From: an uncultured Oscillospiraceae bacterium
Lineage (GTDB): Bacteria > Bacillota > Clostridia > Oscillospirales > Oscillospiraceae
DNA: 28,205 nucleotides
Reading direction: 5' to 3'
Assembly (NCBI GenBank): GCA_934646175.1
Contig: CAKUEI010000010.1
Location: forward strand, 1 to 28,205
The notes beneath the pieces are model-generated. The model was not told where the DNA came from, made no database searches, and saw nothing but the letters and a program-made list of their open reading frames with translations. Shown piece by piece: positions 5,111-12,094 of this stretch (position 1 is its first letter; every line of letters starts with the position of its first letter). The position numbers and the translations under genes are program-made.

Positions 5111-7558
5111 TCAGATGGCATTCTCAGTGCGGGAGATCAGGTCCTCCTGGCAGTCGTGGCTCAGCTCCACGAAGTAAGCGGAGTAGCCGGCGATACGCAC
5201 CACCAGGTTGCGGTACTCGTCAGGGGTCTCCTGGGCCTTGCGCATGGTCTCGGTGGAGACCACGTTGAACTGCGCCTCGGCACCGCCGCTTGCCATGTAG
5301 GTCTTGACCATGTCGCGAACCTTGGCAATGCCGTCCTCACGGCTCAGGGAGGTGGGATGCAGGCGGATGTTCAGGCACACGCCGTCGATGAACTTGCTGT
5401 GGTCATAGCACAGGGAGGAAGCCAGAACGGCGGTGGGGCCATTCTTGTCGCGGCCCTGAACGGGAGAGGCGGCGTCGGCGATGGGCTCGCCGGTGTGGCG
5501 GCCGTCAGGGGTGGCCCAGGTGGTATGACCCTGGCCCACGTGGTCGGCAGCGCCGTACAGGCCGGACTTGAAGTGCTTGGTGCGGGCGGAGTAGCACTGC
5601 TTGCCGATGTCATAATAGGTGTCGATGACCCACTTCATCTGGTTGTCGGCATAGGGATCGTTGTTGCCGAAGTGAGGCGCCTCGTTGATGATGGTCTGGC
5701 GCAGATTCTCATAGCCTTCCCAATTGGCCATGACGGCGTCATACAGCTCACGGGTGGTGCACAGTTTCTTGTCGAAGCACATGTACTTGATGGCGGTCAG
5801 GCTGTCCGCCACGGTGGCAAGGCCAGTGGCCGTGTCGCCGTAGGAATTGTACTTGGCGCCGCCGGCGGTGCAGTCCTTGCCGGACTCCATACAGCCTTCG
5901 ATGGAGATGGACATGATGGCGTGGGGGGTGTAGTACTGCACGATGTTCTCCAGGTAGTTGTTCACGGAGACCTGCGCCTTGCGGAAGTACTCCGCCAGGG
6001 TCTTCCACGCGTTCTCCACCTCTTCGATGGACTTCATGTCATAGAGATAGCCGGTGTGGATGGAGCACTGCTCGCCGTTCAGGGGGTTCTTGCCGTCATT
6101 CAGAGCCATGTCCAGCAGGACGCTGTAGTGGATGGAGGCGTGGGGCGGGCAGACGCCGTTGGCGGCGGAGTAATCGTTGCCGGAGCCGGTGATCTCCTGG
6201 CAGCCGATGATGGCGTAGTCGCGGGCATCCTCCAGAGTGAAGCCCATCTCTTTCATCAAACCGGGGATGATCACGTCGTCGTTCTGGAACAGAGGCAGGC
6301 CGCCCACCAGCTTGGAGGTCTCAATGGCCAGCTCCCACAGATCGTCGGGAGTGTTCTTGCTCACGCGCAGGGAAATGGTGGGATCGTGCAGGCTCAGACG
6401 GCCCACGCTCTCCAGTGCCATGTAGGTAACGGGGTTGGAGGCGTCCTCGCCGGTCTTCGGGTCGCAGCCGCCGATGGTGTTGTGCAGATAGGTGTTGCCG
6501 ATGCCGATGATTTTAGCCAGGTTCACCGGGGAAGCGCCGTACATGGAGTTGATCTTCATGAAGTAGCAGTCCATCATCTCCTGAGCCTCTTCCATGGTGA
6601 TGGTGCCCTTCGCCAGATCCTTCTCCAGATACGGCCAGGTGTACTGGTCGATACGGCCGAAGCTGCCCACATCGCGGATATGGCTCATGCGCATCAGCAG
6701 CTGATAGAGGATGACCGCCTGCAGCGCCTCACGGAAGGTGCGGGCGGGGTTCACGCTGATCCACTCCAGGGAGTCAGCCATGCTCTCCAGCTCGGCCTTG
6801 CGCTTTGCATCGGTGCAGGAAGCGGCCTTCTCCAGGCACTTCTCGCTGTAGCGGTGAGCATAGACGGTACCTGCGTCGCAGGCGGTGACGGCGGCGGTGT
6901 AGAACAGATACTTGTTCACGTCCTCGCCCATCAGGTTGCTCACATGGGCGTCCAGCCAGTCCTGAGCCTGCTTGCGGATAGCGCCGTAGCCCACGTCCAC
7001 GATCTTCTTGAAGCCGGGGGTCAGGTGGCCGGAGGGCAGCTGCATCAGCGGCGCGCCCTTGACGGTGGCGCACACCTGCATGCGGCACAGCTCGTCAAAG
7101 CCGGCGGGCTGCCAGGCGTTGGCGATGTTGTTATAGGTGCGGCCCTTCCAGTAGTCCTCGATGGACAGCAGCTGCTCATAATCCTCGGGAGCCATAGACA
7201 TCTGCAGCAGCTCGTCCTTGCCGTTGTGGTAAAGGCCGTCCTCCTCCAGGGTGAAGGCACCGCCCTTGATGGCGTAGGGGATCCAGCCGATGCCGTCCCA
7301 GTCGGGCTCGTTGCCGTCGCCGCAGAAATTCTTGGAGGTGTTGCCCACGATCATCTCCCAGTCTTCCACGCGGATGGTCATTTCCTCGCAGACGGTCTTC
7401 AGGACCAGGGGGCGGCGCAAAACGGGAAGCAGGTTCTCATTCTCCTTGAAAACCTTAGTGGTGATCATGGCGCGCTCGGCGTCCATCTGGATCACGCGGT
7501 CGCGGACCTTTTGATGCATGAGCTGCATACGCTCACTGATCGGTCTGAACTGATACAT
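5111..7558 (-). CDS. Glycyl radical enzyme, uncharacterised subfamily (copy 2)
   Basis: The 815-residue product starts at ATG 7558, seven bases after AAGGAGGAG. It is a paralogue of the GRE at 2409-4862 and aligns end to end with it. Cys453 in IIGCQEITGSG is the predicted thiyl residue, Glu455 follows, and Gly791 in RIAGYSAYF is the predicted radical Gly. Differences cluster where substrate specificity is set: copy 2 has SMYGASPVNLAK where copy 1 has CFYAAGAGPVMK, and NSYGDTATG where copy 1 has TSCGGTGTG. The two may therefore act on different but related substrates, or one may be induced under different conditions. It has its own promoter and terminator and faces the divergent TetR-type gene, its most likely regulator. 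I cannot assign the substrate. Confidence 0.95.
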   Translation of the reverse strand: MYQFRPISERMQLMHQKVRDRVIQMDAERAMITTKVFKENENLLPVLRRPLVLKTVCEEMTIRVEDWEMIVGNTSKNFCGDGNEPDWDGIGWIPYAIKGGAFTLEEDGLYHNGKDELLQMSMAPEDYEQLLSIEDYWKGRTYNNIANAWQPAGFDELCRMQVCATVKGAPLMQLPSGHLTPGFKKIVDVGYGAIRKQAQDWLDAHVSNLMGEDVNKYLFYTAAVTACDAGTVYAHRYSEKCLEKAASCTDAKRKAELESMADSLEWISVNPARTFREALQAVILYQLLMRMSHIRDVGSFGRIDQYTWPYLEKDLAKGTITMEEAQEMMDCYFMKINSMYGASPVNLAKIIGIGNTYLHNTIGGCDPKTGEDASNPVTYMALESVGRLSLHDPTISLRVSKNTPDDLWELAIETSKLVGGLPLFQNDDVIIPGLMKEMGFTLEDARDYAIIGCQEITGSGNDYSAANGVCPPHASIHYSVLLDMALNDGKNPLNGEQCSIHTGYLYDMKSIEEVENAWKTLAEYFRKAQVSVNNYLENIVQYYTPHAIMSISIEGCMESGKDCTAGGAKYNSYGDTATGLATVADSLTAIKYMCFDKKLCTTRELYDAVMANWEGYENLRQTIINEAPHFGNNDPYADNQMKWVIDTYYDIGKQCYSARTKHFKSGLYGAADHVGQGHTTWATPDGRHTGEPIADAASPVQGRDKNGPTAVLASSLCYDHSKFIDGVCLNIRLHPTSLSREDGIAKVRDMVKTYMASGGAEAQFNVVSTETMRKAQETPDEYRNLVVRIAGYSAYFVELSHDCQEDLISRTENAI

Positions 7559-7597
7559 GTAAATACTCCTCCTTATGTCATGAAACACATACGCCGC

Positions 7598-7619
7598 AAA
7601 GGCATTTGCTTGTGCCTTT
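7598..7619. promoter_or_regulatory. Inverted repeat in the GRE copy 2 leader
   Basis: AAAGGCA-N8-TGCCTTT (7-bp arms) lies directly after the predicted transcription start of copy 2, the same relative place as the palindrome of copy 1 but with a different sequence. It could be an operator or a leader hairpin. Confidence 0.35.
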
Positions 7620-7631
7620 TATACATATATC

Positions 7632-7659
7632 ATTATACAGCAGTACGCAAAATTGTAAA
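7632..7659 (-). promoter_or_regulatory. Promoter of GRE copy 2
   Basis: On the minus strand TTTACA (7654-7659) and a perfect TATAAT (7632-7637) are 16 bases apart, giving a start near 7625 and a leader of about 67 bases. Confidence 0.7.
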
Positions 7660-7678
7660 CTATGAAAACCCTATGTCA

Positions 7679-7700
7679 TTGATAGTGAAAAACTTATCAA
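7679..7700. promoter_or_regulatory. Inverted repeat between the divergent GRE and tetR promoters
   Basis: TTGATA-N10-TATCAA lies between the GRE copy 2 -35 box and the tetR promoter. It is a candidate site for the neighbouring TetR-type protein. The arms are only 6 bp in an AT-rich stretch, so chance is possible. Confidence 0.3.
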
Positions 7701-7754
7701 CCCGTCTTTTCCCTCCTGTGCGGCAGTGCGGATGGAACATCTTTCATGCTTTTC

Positions 7755-7783
7755 TTGCGCAGCATGCAAACTTCTGCTATAAT
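7755..7783 (+). promoter_or_regulatory. Promoter of the TetR-type regulator
   Basis: TTGCGC (7755-7760), a 17-base spacer and a perfect TATAAT (7778-7783) lie about 30 bases before the start codon. The spacer contains an imperfect palindrome around TTGCGCAGCATGCAA that may allow autoregulation. Confidence 0.8.
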
Positions 7784-7813
7784 TTATTAAATTGTGTTGA
7801 GAGGGGGACCGGA

Positions 7814-8386
7814 ATGTCTGATTCCAACATTACCAAAAAAGCCCTGGCAGACGCCATGAAGCGTCTCATGGCCGCCGAGCCGTTCCAGAAGATCAGCGTG
7901 GGCGACATCTGCGAAGCCTGCGGCATGAGCCGGAAGAGCTTTTACTATCATTTTAAAGATAAGTACGACCTGGTCAATTGGATCTTCTATACGGAATTCA
8001 TCGAGACCATTGACGCCGCGGACATTCACTCCAGCCTTTCCCTGCTGAACGATGTCTGCACCTACTTTTACCGCGAGCGCACCTTTTACCGCAGCGCTCT
8101 GCTCATCGAGGGGCAGAACTCCTTCTCCTCCTACTTCCGCGAGGTCATGACCCCCCTGTTGCTGGACGTTTATCACGAGGTGTTCACCAGCGACGAAAAC
8201 TCCCAGTTTTTCGTGGACTTTCTCACGGATGCCTTCCTCTCCGCCATCGTCCGCTGGCTGACGAAGGAGCCGAACGTCACCGCCAAAGAATTCATTGACC
8301 GGATGCGCTCCGTTTTTCTCGGCATCGCCAAGGTCACCCTGCGCACCATGGAGGAAGCTCAGCCCCCCTCTTCCGAAAACGAATAA
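7814..8386 (+). CDS. TetR-type transcriptional regulator, DhaS-like
   Basis: The 190-residue product starts at ATG 7814 behind GAGAGGGGG. Residues 8-55 form the TetR helix-turn-helix domain, with ALADAMKRLM, KISVGDICEACGMS as the first HTH helices and RKSFYYHFKDKYDLV as the recognition helix region. The motif DKYDLVNWIFYTEF and the layout of the C-terminal half resemble the DhaS-like group (TetR_C_8), some of whose members activate metabolic operons. It is transcribed divergently from GRE copy 2, so it probably controls one or both GREs. The ligand is unknown and may be the GRE substrate or product. The residues EEAQPPSSENE at the end form a disordered tail. Much longer frames open upstream of this start are only antisense to the GRE. 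Confidence 0.9.
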   Translation: MSDSNITKKALADAMKRLMAAEPFQKISVGDICEACGMSRKSFYYHFKDKYDLVNWIFYTEFIETIDAADIHSSLSLLNDVCTYFYRERTFYRSALLIEGQNSFSSYFREVMTPLLLDVYHEVFTSDENSQFFVDFLTDAFLSAIVRWLTKEPNVTAKEFIDRMRSVFLGIAKVTLRTMEEAQPPSSENE

Positions 8387-8420
8387 AGCGCTCTGTTCCA
8401 AGGGGAACAGAGCGCTTTTT
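8386..8420 (+). terminator. Strong intrinsic terminator after tetR, possibly bidirectional
   Basis: A perfect 14-bp stem (8386-8399 with 8404-8417) and an AAGG loop are followed by T's on the plus strand, overlapping the tetR stop codon. The convergent gene ends at 8432, and on the minus strand the stem is followed by TTTATT, so it may serve both genes. Confidence 0.9.
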
Positions 8421-8431
8421 ACATCTCTGGG

Positions 8432-9472
8432 TTATACGCCGCTTCTTCTGTCGTGCAGGGTCTTCAGGATCTCTTTCATGCTGCGCCCTGCGCACTTCAC
8501 ACCGGTAGGCACCTCCCGCCGGCCATCGCAGTCCGCCGCCGTCCCATCGCTGAGAACGCTGAGGAAGCACGGCTCGCCGGAGATTACACGGTCAATGAAC
8601 AGATGGTCGGTATAGTAGTTGGAGAGGATGACCGCGTCCCGCTGATCCCGCCGTGCCTCCTGCAGATAGCGGGCCACCCGGTCGCAGATCTCATCGGAGC
8701 ACCCTTCGCCCGCGTGGGCGAAGGCGAACATGCACCCGGCATCCACTGCCTGCCGCGCCCATGCACCGCTTCCGATGTCCGCCCAGTCCTCCTCACTTTC
8801 GTATTTCCGGTGGCAGGCGTAAGGAAGCCGTGCCTGGTGCAGCCGCTTCGCCGCTGTCAGGAATTCCGCATCCTGACTATCCGGCGCGGCCACCAGATTC
8901 GGAAGGTCGCACAACTTGCTGGTAAATTCCGCTGTCACCATGCCCGCGGGCATCGCCAGAAGAAAGGCGCAGTGTGGATAGGCCGCCGCCAGTTCCAGAG
9001 GAAGCTCCGTATTGCTCCCGTCCTCTTCGGCATAGAAAATGTAGGAGTGGATCCCCAGTTCGATCCCCTCGCGGATCAGCCGGTCATATTCCTCCTGGGG
9101 GAACTGCGCATCCCGCTTCAAACGGAACATGACCGCCCACGGAATGTCAAATCCGCAGGCGGCACTCTGCTCTCGGATGATTCGGGCGCCCAAAGTGCAG
9201 CTGTCATAGCCCACGCAGACGCCGATGGTCTCCCACGCTTCGCGGTCCACTTGGGTCGTGGCCCTGCGGGCCAGGTCGTAATACGCGCTGTTTTCATCTT
9301 CCAGCATGGTCTGCACCATGTCAAAAAAATAAGACTTGAATCGTCCCTTGACGAATTGTCCGCCCAGATCCACCAGTTTGCGCAGCGTGCGTTCCGGGTC
9401 GTTCTCGGCCTCTTTCAGAATTCTGTCCACCAGAGAGCGGATCACACCGCGGGTGATCGCCTCGCGATCCAT
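8432..9472 (-). CDS. Pseudo-radical SAM protein lacking the cluster-binding loop
   Basis: The 346-residue product starts at ATG 9472 behind AAGGGGTGAT. It aligns along most of its length with the radical SAM enzyme encoded divergently at 9646-11019: FDIPWAV (108-114) matches NVPWAI, GIELGIHSYIFY (136-147) matches GKELGVYMYIY, the HCAFLLAMPAGMVTAEF region matches AIFLSFTNATLIDEEF, and KRLHQARLPYAC matches MRILNERHLPFGIS. Between the first two blocks the enzyme has about 16 extra residues holding CxxxCxxC; here they are missing, and GGEP is replaced by AEED. The C-terminal cysteine clusters are also not kept. The protein should therefore bind no catalytic 4Fe-4S cluster or SAM in the usual way. 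It could be a partner, scaffold or antagonist of the enzyme; that is inference. Confidence 0.8.
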   Translation of the reverse strand: MDREAITRGVIRSLVDRILKEAENDPERTLRKLVDLGGQFVKGRFKSYFFDMVQTMLEDENSAYYDLARRATTQVDREAWETIGVCVGYDSCTLGARIIREQSAACGFDIPWAVMFRLKRDAQFPQEEYDRLIREGIELGIHSYIFYAEEDGSNTELPLELAAAYPHCAFLLAMPAGMVTAEFTSKLCDLPNLVAAPDSQDAEFLTAAKRLHQARLPYACHRKYESEEDWADIGSGAWARQAVDAGCMFAFAHAGEGCSDEICDRVARYLQEARRDQRDAVILSNYYTDHLFIDRVISGEPCFLSVLSDGTAADCDGRREVPTGVKCAGRSMKEILKTLHDRRSGV

Positions 9473-9488
9473 ACCATCACCCCTTGTA

Positions 9489-9516
9489 CATACGTGATTG
9501 TATCATAGCCCGTATG
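9489..9516 (-). promoter_or_regulatory. Promoter region with inverted repeat for the pseudo-radical SAM gene
   Basis: A TACAAT -10 box on the minus strand (9497-9502) is bracketed by CATACG (9489-9494) and CGTATG (9511-9516). The -35 box is unclear: TTGCAG and TTGAAT lie at suboptimal spacing. A regulator bound to the repeat would cover the -10 element. Confidence 0.4.
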
Positions 9517-9584
9517 CCTGCAATTCAAAAAGGGACAAATTCAGCAAAGTGTCCCAATTTTCTTCACTTTTTCAGGATTGTCTA

Positions 9585-9613
9585 ACGACAAATCCAATTT
9601 TCTGTTTTACAAT
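9585..9613 (+). promoter_or_regulatory. Promoter of the radical SAM gene
   Basis: ACGACA (9585-9590) and TACAAT (9608-9613) are 17 bases apart. A small palindrome TTGTC-N4-GACAA (9578-9591) overlaps the -35 box and a GGGACA/TGTCCC repeat lies further upstream; both are possible operator sites. Confidence 0.5.
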
Positions 9614-9645
9614 GTGGTGCAACAAAGGAGAAGGAGTGACTTTCC

Positions 9646-11019
9646 ATGACTTTCGCTGATAGTTTGAAGGCATTCGGTATCAACCGTGCCCTGGACTATT
9701 TAAAAAAGGATCCTGAAACCAATATTCCCAAGCTGATGAAACTCATCAACACCTGGGCGCCCGCTGACCTGTTCCCCTCTCAGCGCGCTGCTTTTGATCA
9801 GGCCATCGCCAATAAGGGCAACTGGTGGGACCTCATCCTGAAGGTCTATCAGCTCGACGAGGGCGTGCGTGACACATTCTTCAAGAACTTCATGGTCAAC
9901 GCCAACCTGATCGGCTGGCCCAAGCAAGAAGCTGCCCGTGAGAAGTACGGCTGCAACGTCCCCTGGGCTATCCTGCTGGATCCCACTTCCGCTTGCAATC
10001 TGAAGTGCACCGGCTGCTGGGCCGCTGAGTACGGCAACAAGCTGAACCTGACCTTCGATGAGATCGACAACATCATCCAGCAGGGCAAAGAGCTGGGTGT
10101 TTACATGTACATTTACACCGGCGGTGAGCCTCTGGTCCGCAAGAAGGATATCATCCGCCTGTGCGAGAAGCATTCCGACGCCATCTTCCTGTCCTTCACC
10201 AACGCCACCCTCATCGACGAGGAGTTCGCCGACGAGATGCTGCGCGTGAAGAACTTCGTTCCCGCCATCAGCCTCGAGGGCTTCGAAGATGCCAACGACG
10301 GCCGCCGCGGCGAGGGTGTTTACGAGAAGATCAACAACGCCATGCGCATCCTGAACGAGCGTCACCTGCCCTTCGGCATTTCCTGCTGCTACACCAGCGC
10401 CAACTTTGCCGATATCAGCAGCGAGAAGTTCATCGACGATGTGATTGCCAAGGGCGCGCTGTTCATCTGGTACTTCCACTATATGCCCGTGGGCCAGGGC
10501 GCTGTGCCCTCTCTGATGGTCACCCCCGAGCAGCGCGAGGAGATGTACCACCGCATCCGCAAGTTCCGCGAGACCAAGCCCATCTTCGCCATGGACTTCC
10601 AGAACGACGGCGAGTACGTGGGCGGCTGCATCGCCGGCGGGCGCCGTTACCTGCACATCAACGCCAACGGCGACGTGGACCCCTGCGTGTTCATCCACTA
10701 TTCCAACTGCAACATCCGCGAGAACACGCTGCTGGAATGCCTGCAGTCCCCGCTGTTCATGGCCTATCATGACGGCCAGCCCTTCAACGACAATATGCTC
10801 CGTCCCTGCCCCATGCTGGAGAACCCGGACGTTCTGCCCGAACTGGTCAAGAAGACCGGTGCTCACTCCACCGACCTGGAGGCAAAGGAGACCCCCGAAG
10901 AGCTCACCGCCAAGACTCAGGCTTACGCCAAGAACTGGGTCGAGACCGCGGATAAGCTGTGGACCTGCTCCGGCCACTGCGCTTCCTGCGCCAACGCCGC
11001 TGCCGAAGGCAAGCAGTAA
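9646..11019 (+). CDS. Radical SAM enzyme with C-terminal cysteine-rich (SPASM-like) region
   Basis: The 457-residue product starts at ATG 9646 behind AAAGGAGAAGGAG. Residues 1-100 are a helical N-terminal region. Cys117, Cys121 and Cys124 (CNLKCTGC) form the 4Fe-4S/SAM motif, and TGGEP at 158-162 is the SAM-binding GGE motif. Further cysteines at 328, 347, 355 and 388, plus CSGHCASC at 441-448, suggest auxiliary iron-sulfur clusters as in SPASM-type proteins. It is not a glycyl radical enzyme activase: those are usually 250-320 residues with the motif near the N-terminus. The substrate is unknown and no small precursor peptide was recognised next to it. The divergent gene at 8432-9472 encodes its cluster-less relative, which suggests a functional pair. 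Confidence 0.9.
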   Translation: MTFADSLKAFGINRALDYLKKDPETNIPKLMKLINTWAPADLFPSQRAAFDQAIANKGNWWDLILKVYQLDEGVRDTFFKNFMVNANLIGWPKQEAAREKYGCNVPWAILLDPTSACNLKCTGCWAAEYGNKLNLTFDEIDNIIQQGKELGVYMYIYTGGEPLVRKKDIIRLCEKHSDAIFLSFTNATLIDEEFADEMLRVKNFVPAISLEGFEDANDGRRGEGVYEKINNAMRILNERHLPFGISCCYTSANFADISSEKFIDDVIAKGALFIWYFHYMPVGQGAVPSLMVTPEQREEMYHRIRKFRETKPIFAMDFQNDGEYVGGCIAGGRRYLHINANGDVDPCVFIHYSNCNIRENTLLECLQSPLFMAYHDGQPFNDNMLRPCPMLENPDVLPELVKKTGAHSTDLEAKETPEELTAKTQAYAKNWVETADKLWTCSGHCASCANAAAEGKQ

Positions 11020-11031
11020 TTCATCCAATAA

Positions 11032-11071
11032 AACCGCCCCGTCCGCAATGCGGACGGGGCGGTTCGTTTTT
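11032..11071 (+). terminator. Intrinsic terminator of the radical SAM gene
   Basis: A perfect 15-bp stem (11032-11046 with 11050-11064) and an AAT loop are followed by CGTTTTT. Confidence 0.95.
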
Positions 11072-11084
11072 GCGTTTACACGCA

Positions 11085-11116
11085 AAAAACGTGGGCAGGC
11101 CATGCGGCTTGCCCAC
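11085..11116 (-). terminator. Intrinsic terminator of the Gtr/acyltransferase operon
   Basis: On the minus strand GTGGGCA/TGCCCAC plus an inner GCC/GGC close a GCAT loop and are followed by GTTTTTTG. It lies 11 bases after the stop codon of the acyltransferase gene. Confidence 0.85.
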
Positions 11117-11127
11117 ATTTTCTTTCG

Positions 11128-11664
11128 TTATTCCGCCGTCTCGTGCACAGCGCGGAAGCGGTTCTCCCGGCTTTCCTCCCGCTCGATCACCCGGACAGAC
11201 GCCGGAACCACGGTGGCGTTGGCCGGAATATCCTTCGCCACCACGCAGCCCGCCGCGATGCGCACATTGTCGCCGATGGTGATGCCGCCGATGATCTTGG
11301 CCCCCGCACCGATGAACACATTGTTCCCAATCACCGGCGAGCCCTGATGCTTGCTGCCCTCCAGAGTGTTGGAGCCGATGGTCACCTGCTGGAAGATGGT
11401 GCAGCCCTCGCCGATCTTCGCGCCCACGGAAATGTAGATGCCGCTGATCCCGTGGGGGAACATGACGCTGCGGGGCAGCTTCAGCGGCAGCGGGATGGAG
11501 GCGCACCAGCGGTTATTCTCCTTCGCGCAGTAGTGGCCGTACCACAGCCGTGCCAGCGCATTGCCCGCTTTCTGGTACTTCTCCCGGCAGGAGAAGTATT
11601 TGTCAAAGTTAAATTCACCGTTCCATGCGTCCTGAAATCCCCGGGCCGCACCTGCCATTGCCAT
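11128..11664 (-). CDS. Left-handed beta-helix acyltransferase, serine acetyltransferase-like
   Basis: The 178-residue product starts at ATG 11664, ten bases after the stop of the gtrA-like gene, with AAGGTG as ribosome site; a second ATG lies two codons on. After a helical N-terminus, residues from about 75 form hexapeptide repeats (IYISVGAKIGEGCTIFQQVTIG, then SPVIGNNVFIGAGAKIIGG and ITIGDNVRIAAGCVVAKD), the left-handed beta-helix of CysE/WcaB-like acetyltransferases. The His in FPHGISGI is a candidate catalytic base. As the last gene behind a glycosyltransferase module, it more likely O-acetylates a cell-surface sugar than makes O-acetylserine, but serine acetyltransferase cannot be excluded by eye. 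Confidence 0.85.
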   Translation of the reverse strand: MAMAGAARGFQDAWNGEFNFDKYFSCREKYQKAGNALARLWYGHYCAKENNRWCASIPLPLKLPRSVMFPHGISGIYISVGAKIGEGCTIFQQVTIGSNTLEGSKHQGSPVIGNNVFIGAGAKIIGGITIGDNVRIAAGCVVAKDIPANATVVPASVRVIEREESRENRFRAVHETAE

Positions 11665-11674
11665 CACGCACCTT

Positions 11675-12094
11675 TCAGTTTTCCTCTTTCTTTTCCTTGA
11701 AGGCAAAGAACCGCTGCCCCAGATAGTTCAGCGCCGTATACAGCACCATACCGGCCAGCATGGCGGCGTTCTCCTGCGCCTTCAGGGGGAACCCGCTCAT
11801 GAGATGGCGCACCAGCGGCTTTGCGATGCCGTAGGCCACGCCGTAGCACACCGCCACGTTCAGGACGAACCGGGGAACCGTCCGCTTCAGGCTGTCCTTA
11901 TTCTTAAAAGTGAAGTGCTTATTCAGAATAAAGCTCACGATGCCGCCCACGATGTAGTTCGCCGCGGAGGACAGCCAGTAGCTGCAGTTTGCCACGTTGT
12001 AGAGCAGAAACATGATCGCCGCGCCGATCAGCGTGTTGATCACACCGACGATCAGGAATTTCACCAATTTCCCGTCCAGCAGTTTTTTCAGCAT
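11675..12094 (-). CDS. gtrA: GtrA-family membrane protein (putative lipid-linked sugar flippase)
   Basis: The 139-residue product has four predicted membrane spans (about 10-30, 37-57, 74-94 and 106-126) and the GtrA hallmarks KFLIVGVINTLIG near the N-terminus and FILNKHFTFK after the second span. GtrA-like proteins are thought to flip undecaprenyl-phosphate sugars across the membrane. Its ATG overlaps the stop of the upstream glycosyltransferase gene (ATGCTGA, 7 bases), which implies translational coupling and shared function. The acyltransferase gene follows after ten bases. Confidence 0.9.
   Translation of the reverse strand: MLKKLLDGKLVKFLIVGVINTLIGAAIMFLLYNVANCSYWLSSAANYIVGGIVSFILNKHFTFKNKDSLKRTVPRFVLNVAVCYGVAYGIAKPLVRHLMSGFPLKAQENAAMLAGMVLYTALNYLGQRFFAFKEKKEEN

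Noticed and set aside
2454..7588. Very long plus-strand open frames opposite both glycyl radical enzyme genes (810 residues, and a frame running into tetR)
   Set aside because: They are antisense to clear GRE genes, lack ribosome sites and family similarity, and arise from the strong GC bias at third codon positions.
9646..11019. Radical SAM gene as the activase of the two glycyl radical enzymes
   Set aside because: At 457 residues with the cluster motif at Cys117 and cysteine-rich C-terminus it does not have the activase layout (usually 250-320 residues, motif near the N-terminus, ferredoxin-like insert).
9700..11118. Long minus-strand frame opposite the radical SAM gene
   Set aside because: Antisense shadow with low-complexity Val/Gly/Leu content and no ribosome site; the sense strand has full radical SAM motifs.
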